Source: Pisaster brevispinus
Taxonomy: Eukaryota > Echinodermata > Asteroidea > Forcipulatida > Asteriidae
Length of the DNA: 64,000 nt
Reading direction: 5' to 3'
Assembly (NCBI GenBank): GCA_023634235.1
Contig: JAMKCF010000012.1
Location: 1,843,001-1,907,000, forward strand
Shown piece by piece: positions 48,891 through 60,852 of this stretch; position 1 is the stretch's first letter; every line of letters begins with the position of its first letter. The notes under the pieces were generated by a model that saw nothing but the letters and a program-made list of their open reading frames with translations, did no database searches and was not told where the DNA came from. Made by a program: the position numbers and the translations under genes.

Positions 48891-51832
48891 ACGTTACCTT
48901 CAACTGCTCTTTTTGGACAGTTTCTTCTTACTTTAAAGGGGCTTTCAAGAAATGTCAGACGTGTTTGCATGCAGATGGTCGATTACTTAATGGGATCAAT
49001 AACATTGACTTGACGATGACTTCCTGTAATGATCCTATGGACATAAACATGACTTTAAAACATGTTACCCTAAGTGGGAATTGGCAGTCTGCCCAATTTC
49101 ATTTCAAATGTAAAAAGCAAATACAAAATTCCAATAAAAAATGATTGAAACGATGGATTGGAAGCTTTTAGCAAGACATTTCTTTCCACTTGTGTCCTCT
49201 CACATACACTTTTAATCAAATATTAGCAAAGTACATCATGTCAATAAATTAAGTTTGAGGCAAATACTAATATCACTTAGCTTGCATTTGTCCGGATGGA
49301 TTATATTTTTCTTCTTCTTCAGACTCTTTTATATTCGCTACATCTCTGATTATAGTACGGCTGATATTGCATTCTTCCAACTTTAGTCTGATTTTGTTTT
49401 GCCCCTCAGAAAAGTGCATTTTTTTTATTAAATAGCCCGAAAAGCCTATCAAAACAAGTATTAAATATGTACATGTATACGTCGGCCCTTGTAATCAATA
49501 ACAAGTTTTCCAATGGCCAAGTATGCCTGGTTTGGTTGGGTTTGACAAATAGTGTAAAAATAGAAACAAAATTATGGCAATTTACAGCATTGGTTTAAAA
49601 GGCATCCTGTACTTGTGACTTGTGCTAGCATTTTGAATCAACAAGGTAAAATAAAAAGCATCAATGTTTGCACAACTGCTGCTTACTCTCTTTGAATTAA
49701 GATAAGGCACTGCATGGTATACTTGGGGGACTGCTGCTTTTTGTTATGCTTACTGCTTGAATCAAGATAAGGTGTAGCAGGATTGTTACTTTTGTTCGGC
49801 AATGAATGGGACATGCTCAGACTCTTTTACTTCATGTAAATTAAGGCGTGACCATCCAACTTGTGAACATTTTGCATGTAAAAAGTTGTTTCCTAAAGCA
49901 AAAATTAAATAACATCTCTGAACTTTGGCCTCCTCATTCAATTAGCATTTCCCTACACAATTGGTACGTCTCCATTTGATGAGTATTGAGGTTGAATAGC
50001 CTGCATGCGATTCCTTGATGCCTCAGAACACCCTCTCCAGTGCCTCAATTGTCTCAACTGGTATGCCCTCCAGTCTCTCACAGGCCATGGGATTAATTAA
50101 TACCCCCTACTGCCCAGTCAGTGCAGTAAAGGCCAAGATAATCTGTTGGGCTGCATTATGAGCAGGACTAAAATGTAGTGAGTCAAGGGACGGAATAGAC
50201 CTTAAATGCACACTATGTATGCCACTTGAGTAGGGCGCCCCCCCCCCCCCCCCACGGCTAGAGGTCAAAAGAAGTTTGCTTATTGGCCCAACGTGTGCGC
50301 CACGCAAACATACTAGATGGGAGTTTTCTCATTGTTGCGTCATCGTTTTACCTCTAAGATGGTGGAGGGATAACATCAATGTGTAAGGTCTATAAAAATA
50401 ATGCCATCATTTTAATATCTGTACCTCCTAAAAGTTCCTCTCAAGCTATTGTAACTTTTGTACTCTCCTAAAATTGGATCCTAGCTTCAGACCTTTTTGT
50501 CAGCTGTGACTCTCCTTCCTGTATTTCAGCTATGAAGCATCAAATCTCACAAGAGATGTGTCTTGCCCACAATTATGTCCCACAATTTTTTATGTATTTA
50601 TTTTTAACATTGTGTCAACGATTTTTTCTCCGCATGGAGAAGTAAAGTTCTAGGCTTTGTAAATTATTTCAATTTTGATTTGTGTGTGTGTGTGTTTTGG
50701 GTTTTTTTTTTTGGGGGGGGGGTGTGTTCTTAAAAAAAAAAAAATCTCTGATCTACATGTACATATGTGTTATTTGCAGTGGTCATAAGTTTTTAGTCGC
50801 TGTTTGCACAAACTTGTCAATAAAGAAGACACTGTTGTGTTTATAAAATTGATGCTTTTAATAGATTTGGTGGAGAAAATTATGTCAAACATTAGGTCTT
50901 CCTAATAAATTTTCATGTTATATCATACTTTAAATTGTTTTACAAATGAACAAAATATTAGCACGATTCTACTTTGTAGTGCAGTCCTTGAGTTTTACAA
51001 TGGTTTACAGTTGAGAGAGCCGAAGCTTCAGTATTTGAATGGGACGGCTGTGTTAACACACATTGCATAAAATCACAATGCACTGCAGCACCCTGTAGTG
51101 AGGCCCAGAAAACTAACTTCATCCACCAGAACGAGCTGGTTTGAAAATATTATTGTTTTTGTTGTGTATTCAGTGTAAACGCGGTCATGGTGAAGCAATT
51201 GGGCGTCTTTATGGTTGAGCTGTTTTATAGACCTTTGTGTCAGGTTACCACAATCTACAATGTATGTCATGTTCCCAGGCTCAGGTTCAGCAGTTGTGAA
51301 CACTGATTCTCACGCATGTAAAAGGAAGCAGACTATTTCTCCCTCCAGCCTCCATTTGATATTACGGATCTGAGTGGGAGAAATTAAGACGGCCACACTA
51401 ATGACAGCCGTTTACTCGATGGTGGGAAAACTATGGTGTACGTGCAGTTGGTTAGCTGTCAGGAGCACCAGCTATTTCACAGCCCTCCCCCCCCCTGCCA
51501 TTGAGTAGCGACATTGATGAAACAACAGCTGCAAGACCAAACACTGTATTACATGATATCGGAGCCACTTTTATTATGACCCCTGACCTTGCCCCATTTG
51601 ACAACATGCCATTCAATAATGTACCCTTACCGTAATGGACTCGGATTCATGGAGACAATAGTAATAAACTAATTAAGTACAGTGCGAGGTTATGAGGTAT
51701 TGACCCGCGGTATAGATTTTTAATCGGATTGCTTTGTCAAGAATGGCTCTCACTTAACAAAACATGGTCAAGTGAAACGAGGCGTGTACAGTAGAAATAA
51801 ACGATCCACATTAAGTGACCAATAGTCAAGAC

Positions 51833-51997
51833 AGGCCTAGAAGTACACAGAGGGCCACAACCTCAGTTGCCCTTGTCTTGGCCTTGATGCCCTTTCAAAA
51901 TTTTCCCATTGACTTTTAAAAATTTTTACATTGGATTGGAAGTGCCCTTTGCAAAATGAAAATGGCCTTTTCCTTTCAATTATGAAATTCCAGGCCT
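51833..51997. mobile_element. AGGCCTGG-family element (165 bp)
   Basis: It starts AGGCCTAGAAGTACACAGAG and ends GAAATTCCAGGCCT. The interior CTTGGCCTTGATGCCC and AGTGCCCTTTGCAAAATGAA is shared with 21890-22054. Confidence 0.88.
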
Positions 51998-53926
51998 GAA
52001 GAAAATGTATTGAAAACAAATGAACAAACAGGTTTCTGTTAATTGATTGATTTATTTGTTTATTTATTTATTTATCTATGTATATTTACAAGTAGTCCGC
52101 TCTTGCTTGTGTTAGAAGACCGTTTATTGTGTATTTGCCCCACTTGACACATATAATGTGTGTACTTGAAGGTTGTGTACATGTACATGAACATCTCAGC
52201 ATGGTGTAATTCAGGATAACTGCACTTCTGTAAGTAAATTTAGCTGTTAGTTTTCTGCACACCGTCTTGGTTACAACCCAAGCCTGGTGTTAGAAGATTG
52301 TGAGATTTAGCCGCCCACGTTTGCCAGTTCAAAGTAATAACAAATATAAAAAATCCTTACGAAACCTTATTTATTTGTGTTGATCCCTGACAGACATTGT
52401 AATAAGGTCATCTGAGGCATAGTTGGGATGTCATTATAAATAAACACAGCACCATGCGGATGGCATGGGCATAATTTATGAGCCATTTCCAAGTTTAGCG
52501 CAGATGATGTCTTTATGTTTATAATTTACTAGCCCTTAGGGCTGTTCTGTAAGGGCCGTAGTCATTATACCAGTGCTGACTAGATTGATGGTGAAATTAT
52601 TCATGAGGGGACTGTACAACTGCTACAATATTTAGGGATCATGTTTTGTTAGATCGCTACATTGGCTTATCAACCACACCTACACCATGAACAGGTACAT
52701 GGTTATTCCTGTATCTGTAGGAATTCTTTGGTGGTGGCAAAAAATAGCGGGGGTGGGGGGGGGGGGGGGTTATAAGCAGTTTTTCCCGCAACTTTTTCAG
52801 TGGCTGGCCAGCAGGAACAGTTACATGTAGCTTGTCTTTTCACTTGTTCGTCAATTTTTCCAATAGTCCATGTTATGCTTTTAACACTGAACTAGCCAAC
52901 CGGACCGCTTGGAGAGAATAAACTGCACAATTTGATATTTTTGTTGAAAATCTGTGAAAGGAAAAAGGCAACTTTGCATGTAATAGAAAAAGTTAGAAAG
53001 TGTGAGATGGTCGGAAAAAGATCAATTCTGCCTGTGGTGGTCAGCATGGTCAGGGAATAATAACTGCCTGGCGGGTTCTCCGTCGCCAACCACAGTGGGC
53101 AGAACTCTGAAAAAATTCATAGCATTGTTTTATTTTGCCCACAACAGACTTTTTTAGCAGCTTCATTGTATTTAGTTGACATTTAACATAGTGAGCTGTC
53201 ACATTCGCGTTAGAGGTGCAAGTTATTTGCTTTTAGAAAATACATTTAGTCAATTTGGGAAGAAAAACCTCTTGTTTGAATTTTTTTACCAGGAGGCCAA
53301 GAAGGTTGACCTTGGCCTGTCCTCTTGAAATTTAGGATGTTGTGAAATTCACTTCATTGGATTGAAAATGTCACTTTAATTCATTTGGACAGTTTGGGCT
53401 GGTTTTCTCTTTGTGGAAGGTTAAGTGTGTTATTGTATAGAAATACATACCTGAGACTTTGAATTGATCAAGGGCATACTGTAGACCTACATAGTCCACT
53501 GTAGACTCAGACAGTTTAGCTACTTGTCTAGACCTTAGCCTTGTTACCTCATGAGAATATTCGATTGCGTTTTTGTCTGTTCATCTTTTCTATATCCACA
53601 TACATGTACTGTACATTTGCAAAGTTTAAAGCTTGAATGCCTGTCTCTCAATTTTTGTTTATTTGTATTTATGTTTTTATTGATATATAATGGTTCATGT
53701 AATTTTCTCTTCAATTTTTTCATATATAATTTTCTTCAAATGTCTGTATTTGTTATGAATCCCAATTTACGTAGTGTTAATTGTTATCACTGCATTATAA
53801 CAGCTTAAATTCCCAAAATACCTTTTACCAAAATCATAGCTTTGGACAAAATTACTACAGAAAAAAAAAACCAAGAATGAGGTTTTTTCAAAAGTGTGCA
53901 AGTACAATTAAATACAATACATGTAC

Positions 53927-54081
53927 AAGCCTGGAATTACAAAGAGGACATGGTCTTTGTTGCCCTGGTTTTGGCTTTGGTGCTCCTCAGAAATTTGCCA
54001 TAGACTTTACAATTTTCAATTTCCAATGCAAAATGAAAAATGGCCAAGCCCTTGCCCTCTCATAGACGAAATTCTAGACCT
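53927..54081. mobile_element. AGGCCTGG-family element (155 bp)
   Basis: It starts AAGCCTGGAATTAC and ends GAAATTCTAGACCT. GGCTTTGGTGCTCC and GCAAAATGAAAAATGGCC lie within. Confidence 0.82.
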
Positions 54082-54374
54082 GCATATTTAATGTTGGACT
54101 GTCAAATACAGTTCTACACCAACTATCAGGGGACAAAATGGTTCACATTCTGTGGGTATAGATTTACAAATTGCAAAGCAGATCGTTCGTTTCTTGCACT
54201 GCCCTGCAAAAAGCAACATTAATTTCCTGCCAGTTCGACTGAGTATTGAAACTAATCCATTGATGGTAATAGACGATAGTGTAAAAGTCATACCCACCGA
54301 AAGAAATGGAAGAACCCAACCATGCATTTCGCTGTACAAGGGCAGGGAGGTGACCTTTCCTGCTGGCCATGCCC

Positions 54375-54462
54375 AGGGTGGATTAACTCTGGATTATATC
54401 ATACATGAGCAGTGAAGCCAAGGGTGGATTAACTCTGGATTATATCCCACATGAGCAGCGAA
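54375..54462. repeat. 46-bp direct tandem duplication
   Basis: AGGGTGGATTAACTCTGGAT plus TATATC and ATGAGCAG occurs at 54375 and 54421 with only a few differences (ATAC/CCAC, TG/CG). It looks like a recent local duplication. Confidence 0.9.
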
Positions 54463-54769
54463 ACATAGAACATGTAGAAATTATGTAAAGTATGGAATTG
54501 ATTTGGTTGTTGCTTCAGGTTGTTGAGTTTATACAGAAATAATTTTCCATACAATAAAATATTTTTGTTAGAATAAGAATTACATAGAGAGCTCAACATG
54601 GTTCACCACTACCCTAAACTGTTCTTGAAACTTTTTTTTCTTTATAATCAAAATTTTACCCTGTACATTCCATTTTTCCGAAACTTTCATCTTTGATTCG
54701 TGACTTATTTTGTGGAGTAAACGTGGATTTTTAGTGTGCTACTACACTGTACATTGTTACATCTGCTAA

Positions 54770-54906
54770 AAATGGTATTCTTGAAATAAGATTTTGTTTT
54801 ATTCTTGTGTCACTTTTTTCTTGAGTCACTCCCATCAATCTTTTTAATACATATATTTTCTAGGGAGTGACACAAGAATTGTTTTCTTATATCAAGAATA
54901 CCATTT
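54770..54906. mobile_element. Foldback element (137 bp) with nested inverted repeats
   Basis: AAATGGTATTCTTGAAATAAG pairs with CTTATATCAAGAATACCATTT, and ATTCTTGTGTCACT pairs with AGTGACACAAGAAT. A second GAGTCACTCCC / GGGAGTGAC pair shares the right-hand segment, so two alternative folds are possible. Confidence 0.85.
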
Positions 54907-55616
54907 ACCATTTTTTTTCAGTATAGGAAATAAACTTTTTGTAAGAGTGAATGCCTTATGGAGAAAGTATTATTAAGTGCAAGTACAAAACAAAAATATA
55001 CACTTTGTTAAAAACATTACACTAAATTTTAGACCCTGTATGTTAGGCAAAAAGCAATTATGTGTATGCATGCATGCTGAAATAAGATTTGTAATTGTGT
55101 GTGGAATGCCAACAGCAAAGCATTCAAAATTAGCTTTCATATTAGTATGCAGCCGTAGCCATCAGCCTAGCTGCTTTGGAATGGCAACCCATCTTTAACA
55201 TAATGTAATATTCATCGCATTAGACTCCATCAGAAAAAAAGGAGGCCTTGAATCTCATTACAGTCTTAGTGCCTGTCTTCATGGATGGATTGTTGTGCAC
55301 AGTGTGAAACGGCACACTGACTAATTTTGTTCCGTTGGGATGACATCTACACACTTGAGTGCATGTGATGAACACTGAATCATCAATGGTATAGATTGCT
55401 CAGCCAGCCTCAATTTAAAAATAGAAAATTCTTTCTAACAAACTGACTGAATCTGATACTGTTTTTCTAATGATTTTTTTTTTTCCCTAGTGACCAAAAA
55501 GCAATGATTCTCTCTATACTAAAATGTGGTGAGACCTTCAGACAGGTTTTCTGTTGTATTTTTATTACTTTTTTCCATTGACGTGTTTAAGTTGTTGTTG
55601 TTTTTCAAATGACAGT

Positions 55617-55870
55617 CAGGGTTCTCCCCAAAGTAAAAACAATTAAAAAAAACAATTAATAAATAAATAAAAATTTCATCACTATATGAATTATTTAATT
55701 GGTTTGTTTTTCTTCAAATTCACAAAAACCTTCAAGATAAACTCGTTTAGAATTCTCCATATTGCACATAAGGCTTTTGAAACCAAAGTGGAAAATAGTT
55801 CAGTTTGACAGTGTGCTTTGGGCAAAGTTTGGGTCCAGAATGCCCAATAGCATTCCTGGGGAGAACTCTG
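55617..55870. mobile_element. CAGGGTTCTCCCC-ended element, hAT-like (254 bp)
   Basis: It starts CAGGGTTCTCCCCAAAG and ends TTCCTGGGGAGAACTCTG, giving 14-16 bp inverted ends that start with CAG, as in many hAT elements. No clean 8-bp target duplication is visible. A lone end with the same sequence lies at 44424. Confidence 0.75.
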
Positions 55871-56822
55871 GCAGTTTTGTTTTGCAAAAAAATGGGTGGT
55901 CATTTTTTTTCCTGCAAAAATATCAACAAGATACATGTCCTTTCAGAAATGCACAAAGAATCCATGCAGGGAAAACCTTGAGAAAGCATCCCTCCTGAAA
56001 CATAACTGGGAAAAAAAGGAGCTTTTTCCAAATTGACCTTGAGGATACCCTTGACTTTCTTTCAAAATGACACTGATTCAACTTGGGTGATAGTTACTCT
56101 CATTCCTCCTCATCAAAACATCTTCTGGGCTCCTCTCTCTCTACCAGCTTGCCCTCACATTCCTTGTTCCCCACTGATTGGACAGTGGAAGAATCCAGCC
56201 CCCCATCCCTGGCTGCATCAATATGTCCCTCACCACATTAATGTAACAAGAGGCCCACACCAGCTTTTGTGTCAACACCAGATGCTCATGGGACTGGACT
56301 CTTTCACCTTTTTTGAGGGCGCCTGAGGTCGCTGCCGGAATTCTGATGAGAGGAGCTAGGAATGGGTCAGAGGTCAGGTGGTTAGGTCACGTGGGGTCAC
56401 TGTATTCTCGCTGCATGGTTTTCTCATCAGCCACTATTCACTGGAGCAGGTTAAGTTTCAAATAATTGGATAGGTCCGTTTCATTTTTCAGGATGAATCC
56501 GGGGTTTTTTTTAAAATGAAGACTGACTTGAATCATAAATATGTGGCGGAAGAAGAAGTTCAAACACCTTGTATTGCTGAAACTTACAGTACACATGTAC
56601 ATGTATGTGATATTTTTGGGGGGAGTATTTTTGGAGTGGGCGGTGGTTTTCCAGTAGCCTGGTGATGTCAGAAGGTCCAATGGGTCCCTGGAGGCTGGTT
56701 AACCGTGAAAGCAGAAGTCAACAGGGCAATCTCTTTGAGAGCTATTTATGAAGATTGTTCAAGTCATACAAAATTGAAAGGAGTCTATTGTATACCTGGG
56801 CCTCTAGTGGGTGAGCATTGGG

Positions 56823-57018
56823 GATGAGTTGTAACAAGTAGAGGGGCAAAAGGTGGAGGCATTTGGGGATGAGTTGTGACTCGTAAGGGGGAGGGGGTGC
56901 TGGAGGTAGAGGCATTTGATGATGAGTTGTGAATCGTAAGAGGGGGGAGTGGCGCTTGGGGGTGAGTTGTGACTTGTAGGGAAGGGGCAGGAGGTGGAGG
57001 CATTGGCGATGAGTTGTT
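56823..57018. repeat. G-rich irregular minisatellite, 40-53 bp units, five starts
   Basis: GATGAGTTGT or GGTGAGTTGT occurs at 56823, 56868, 56921, 56961 and 57008, each followed by a G-rich stretch and most preceded by GGAGGCATT or similar. The - strand stays open and reads proline-rich with repeated VTTHPQ, but the unit lengths vary and no start or splice context supports coding. Confidence 0.85.
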
Positions 57019-57059
57019 AGGTTGAATGGTGGTATACTAGAGGCGATCTACAGAGGACC

Positions 57060-57209
57060 AGGCCTGATACTAAGTAGGCTACTGCTGTAAGCCTCTAAGG
57101 CAGGGTAGTTTTTCCTCAGGAAAAGGCACTTCAATGACGGAGTTTTACATTCATAGGGCACCAAGGCAATGACCAGAGGCCTCGATTGCCTCCTGGAAGT
57201 GTTGGGCCT
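57060..57209. mobile_element. AGGCCTGA-type copy of the AGGCCTGG family
   Basis: It starts AGGCCTGATACTAAG and ends GTGTTGGGCCT. The central GGGCACCAAGGCAATGACC and GGAAAAGGCACTTCAATG are typical. The AGGCCTGATACTT start is shared with 32506 and 40546, suggesting a subfamily. Confidence 0.6.
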
Positions 57210-57541
57210 AGAGTTCTGAAGTTCAGTTCCATGTGGGTCTCTTCTGGTTTAGAATGTAAAAACTACATTGTAATGTAATAGGCCTACATGTGCAAGTAAG
57301 GTCTACCTCCATTTAGTGTGGGTTATGTACTGTGTGCAGCTTAATTCTGAAGTGTACGAGTACTGTACACCCCATAAAAGCATAGGCACAAAGCCGCAAT
57401 CACCTTTGTCAACCAACAACAACCTTGGAAATCGTATGTAAAGAGATAAGGCATGGGAAATTCACAATTAACATCAGACTGACCTTGATCATTGCCCTTG
57501 TCAAAAGGCAGGACACATTTTTTCTTGGACAAGGGAAACGT

Positions 57542-57667
57542 GGGCCCAATTTGATGGCAGTTTTTTTACCTGAGATATCTGCGCTTATGACACCATATGA
57601 AAGCGCAGGATTCTGTGGGCTGTAAAACGCAGTACTCCATGATAAGCAGCGCCATGAAATTAGGCCG
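57542..57667. mobile_element. Short GGGCCCAATTT-ended TIR element (126 bp)
   Basis: GGGCCCAATTTGATGGC at the left and GCCATGAAATTAGGCC at the right are inverted repeats. The interior differs from the 195-bp family at 29056 although the outermost bases are alike. Confidence 0.7.
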
Positions 57668-58154
57668 TGATCACGTTTCTATTCGGAACATCAACGCAAA
57701 GACTGGAGCTAATCTTTGACGCAACTCCATGCAATAGCGTTCAAAACATTTTGTGCATTGTAATGTTCGAGGCGACAATGTGATCCTGAACGGTTCTTCT
57801 ACTGATCAGACAATAACTGCAGAATTTTGTAGCCCGGGGCTGCGTCTGATTACAATGCAAGTACATCTTAACTGCAAAGGGCTACATATTTTGATGTATG
57901 TGTCTCTGGTTGAACACAAAGCTGTCTCAAAAACAGACTGATTTGATAACACCTTTTTTTTTCAATGGTTCTTCAGGTGTACACAGAACAGCGTGTTGTT
58001 GGGATTTGTTCACTGTTGATGAACTGTTTCAATTGTAGACTACACATGTAGATGACCTGTGCAAACTGTTCATCAATTTTGTATATAGAATTTAAAAAGA
58101 AGATTTGATTTGAAAAAAAAGAAAGTAGTCTTCGTTTGACTTGTCTCATTTTTG

Positions 58155-58180
58155 ATATGCACAAGACATGCACAGTCTAG
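58155..58180. repeat. Solo end of a TA-flanked GACTGTGCAAG element
   Basis: CACAAGACATGCACAGTC followed by TA matches the right terminus of the 540-560 bp family. I see no matching left end nearby. Confidence 0.4.
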
Positions 58181-59436
58181 TACCACATAATGGCAAAGCA
58201 GCCCATTGCATTTACTAGTAGCATTACAAATGATTTTGGCATTCTTCAAAACAAAATTGCGAACATCAGTCAGAATGTTTTTTAGCAAGACAATATCAAT
58301 AAGGTGCAATTTGCTGAAGCTGTCAATAAAACCTCACCACCACACTCAAGAAAAAGACACCACCTACGTGACATATCCTTCTTCATTTGTACTATAAATA
58401 GACATTACGTAATAAAATGCATGATGACTAATATAGGCAACAACTCACATACATGTACAATGTTTAAAGGGTCCGTGAAATGTAATGCTTTGAGTGCAAT
58501 CTTGGAGATGCACCTTTGTGTCCAATATTTCATTTGAATTTTGCCATGTTTATGGGTATTTTGCATTTTTCTGCTACTATTGCAAATTTACATATTCATT
58601 ATGAGCAAAGGTGCAATGTCGTGTCCGGCAGAAATCGCAATGTTGGAAATTGTTTGCACAAAGAGTGGACGGAGTTTAGGTTGTTTCGTTGTCGTAACAT
58701 TTCTTTTCTGAAGTGATATGTTAGTGTGTCAGTTCATGGCAATAAGCCAAAGTGTAAACTTTTCTCACAAATTCATTTAACAGGCAAATTTTGGAGTTCA
58801 CAATTTCATTTTGTCAACAGAAATAGAACATGTGTCTCCCTGAAATGACATCACTGCAGCAGCGCCCTCAGTTGTTCAGATAAGAGGAGAATATTTGAAA
58901 TGTTTACAGTAATTAAGTTTTCATTGAATTTAACCGCGGATGTCAATTAGTTATTCTAACTTCAGAGGCCCTTTAATAATGTTGTAGACTCATTGCCACA
59001 GTCATGATTCTACAGTGACTCAACTGAGCCATGTCTAGCTGCTATTGGATCGGCTGGCATGATGATGAATAAAAGCCTAGGAATTATTTTTCCTTCTGGG
59101 CATCAGAGAAATACTTGTACAGATTTTTATTAAATTACATTCTCTGTTTGAACCACTGGGTTATGTATCAAGAGAATTGTACACTGTTATATTGCAAGGC
59201 CAGTCGATCGAGAAAAAAAAACACTGTCTTAAGTAACATACTTACATGTACACTAATGTATTCAGTTTCAGCTTTGGCCTTTATGTTTATGAAAGTAGTT
59301 AACATTTATGAAAGTTTTAGGGCTTTCTGAAATGTACGTGTACATGTACATGAACATATGTACGGATCATAATGTAACTTGTGTTCTTAAATTTTTGTTA
59401 AGTTTGTATGTTAATGAAATGCCCATGCAGACTCGA

Positions 59437-59505
59437 AATTTACACTGGACCGCTGGCCCGGGCCAGTGATTTGAGCATTGGGCCAGTAAACTTGCGAAGA
59501 GACAA
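59437..59505. repeat. TTACTGGCCC repeat, reverse copy
   Basis: GGGCCAGTAAACTTGC and TGGCCCGGGCCAGTGAT are the reverse complement of the motif at 42970 and 62868. CAGACTCGAAATTTACACTGG just before could be an element end. Confidence 0.5.
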
Positions 59506-60190
59506 GTCCAGCTGTCTTGCCTTTTTCAATTGAATGATTGTACCTCACTGTGTATAATATTTTTTATAAAAGTAAAAGGATGTTTTACAATTGTTGACTG
59601 CAAGTCTGATCAATGACTCAATCAGTGAGTTTACTCACCCGTACGACAAATGAGATCAATCTTCCTTTTTGTTTGTGCAGGTTCAAATAAAACAAGTTTT
59701 AATGTTAAACTGTGTTAACCGTTTTTTGTTTTTTGTTTTCATTTTTTATCCTGGTATTTGTTAAAAATATTCCGGTCCACTCAATGCTTTAAAGTACAAT
59801 GTTAAACATTGTGCCTATTATAACACAATTGTGCCTATTGATGCACAAATTACTGAGAATATTGCATGTTAGAAACATCACCCTCTCCAAATGTAGCTAC
59901 TGACAGTATTTTTGACTTTCTCAACGGCATTCTGCCTTTGTAAGACATTGGATTAGGGATGGAGATTATCTCTTGTTATCTAGCCACGGGCTGTGGATTT
60001 TCGGTGAATGATACCATGGCGGATTAGAGTCGATCTCTACCCCTGGGATCACTACTGTAATGTACCTCATGTTTGTCTACCACTGGGCAATTGAAATAAA
60101 CTGCATGTTAGGATTTTATTTCTCTCATCCATACAACATTCTGGCAATGCACAACAAAACCTTTATACATGCACAGCAAACTGCTTAAAG

Positions 60191-60558
60191 GTATTATACA
60201 GGGTTGGTAAGGATGAAAAAAACATCATTGTTTAATTCTAGGCTGAAAGCTTACTGATTATGAAGTTCATTCTAGGACCACTTTCTGTGACAATACTTCC
60301 CTCTGAAATGAAGTCATATTTGAGAAAAACTGTATATCTGAAAACCTTTTTTTTTTAATCAGCTGATTCCAAAATTAACCAAAGTTAAGGACAGTGTACG
60401 CACTGCTGAAAATTGTGCGTGGGTTTTTCACCCTTTTTTTCCTGCTGACTCACACAACAGATTAAGCTTAAATTATCACAGGTTTGTTATTTCACATACA
60501 AATGTGGTTGATCACACAAAACATCAACACTGTCTGTCTCTACCAACCCTGTATAATA
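60191..60558 (-). mobile_element. TATTATACAGG-ended MITE, reverse copy (368 bp)
   Basis: It starts GTATTATACAGGGTTGGTAA and ends CTACCAACCCTGTATAATAT, inverted over about 20 nt. The interior is in reverse orientation relative to 9025 (GAGAAAAACTGTATATCTG, ACACAAAACATCAACACTGT). Confidence 0.88.
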
Positions 60559-60802
60559 TCTTTAAGAGAAGAAATGTGAAAATGGTGTAAGTGTGGAGGG
60601 AAAATAAAGATTAAAATAACCACCGAACTGGACTCGAATTCCTTGGGCTTGTTAAACAGAAAGTAGTATTTTGTAAAAAAAAATCAACTTGGAGATGAGT
60701 TTAGTCCCCTTGCGTTGGCTCCAATCACTAAGGTCAGACAACGGAAATAATTCATTCATGTACAGGCCAAACACAACTCTCAGCCAAGGATAGATCTTTA
60801 TT

Positions 60803-60852
60803 GACCTCAGCGAGGGCGCTGTTTGGGCTTGTGATGTCATGCAAGGGGTGTG
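60803..60852. repeat. Fragment of the AAAGACCCCTTGC element
   Basis: GAGGGCGCTGTTTGGGCTTG, TGATGTCATGCAAGGGGTG matches the right half of 26596-26748. Confidence 0.6.

Noticed and set aside
56785..57003. Proline-rich - strand frame as a gene
   Set aside because: Explained by the G-rich minisatellite; unit lengths vary and there is no conserved domain.
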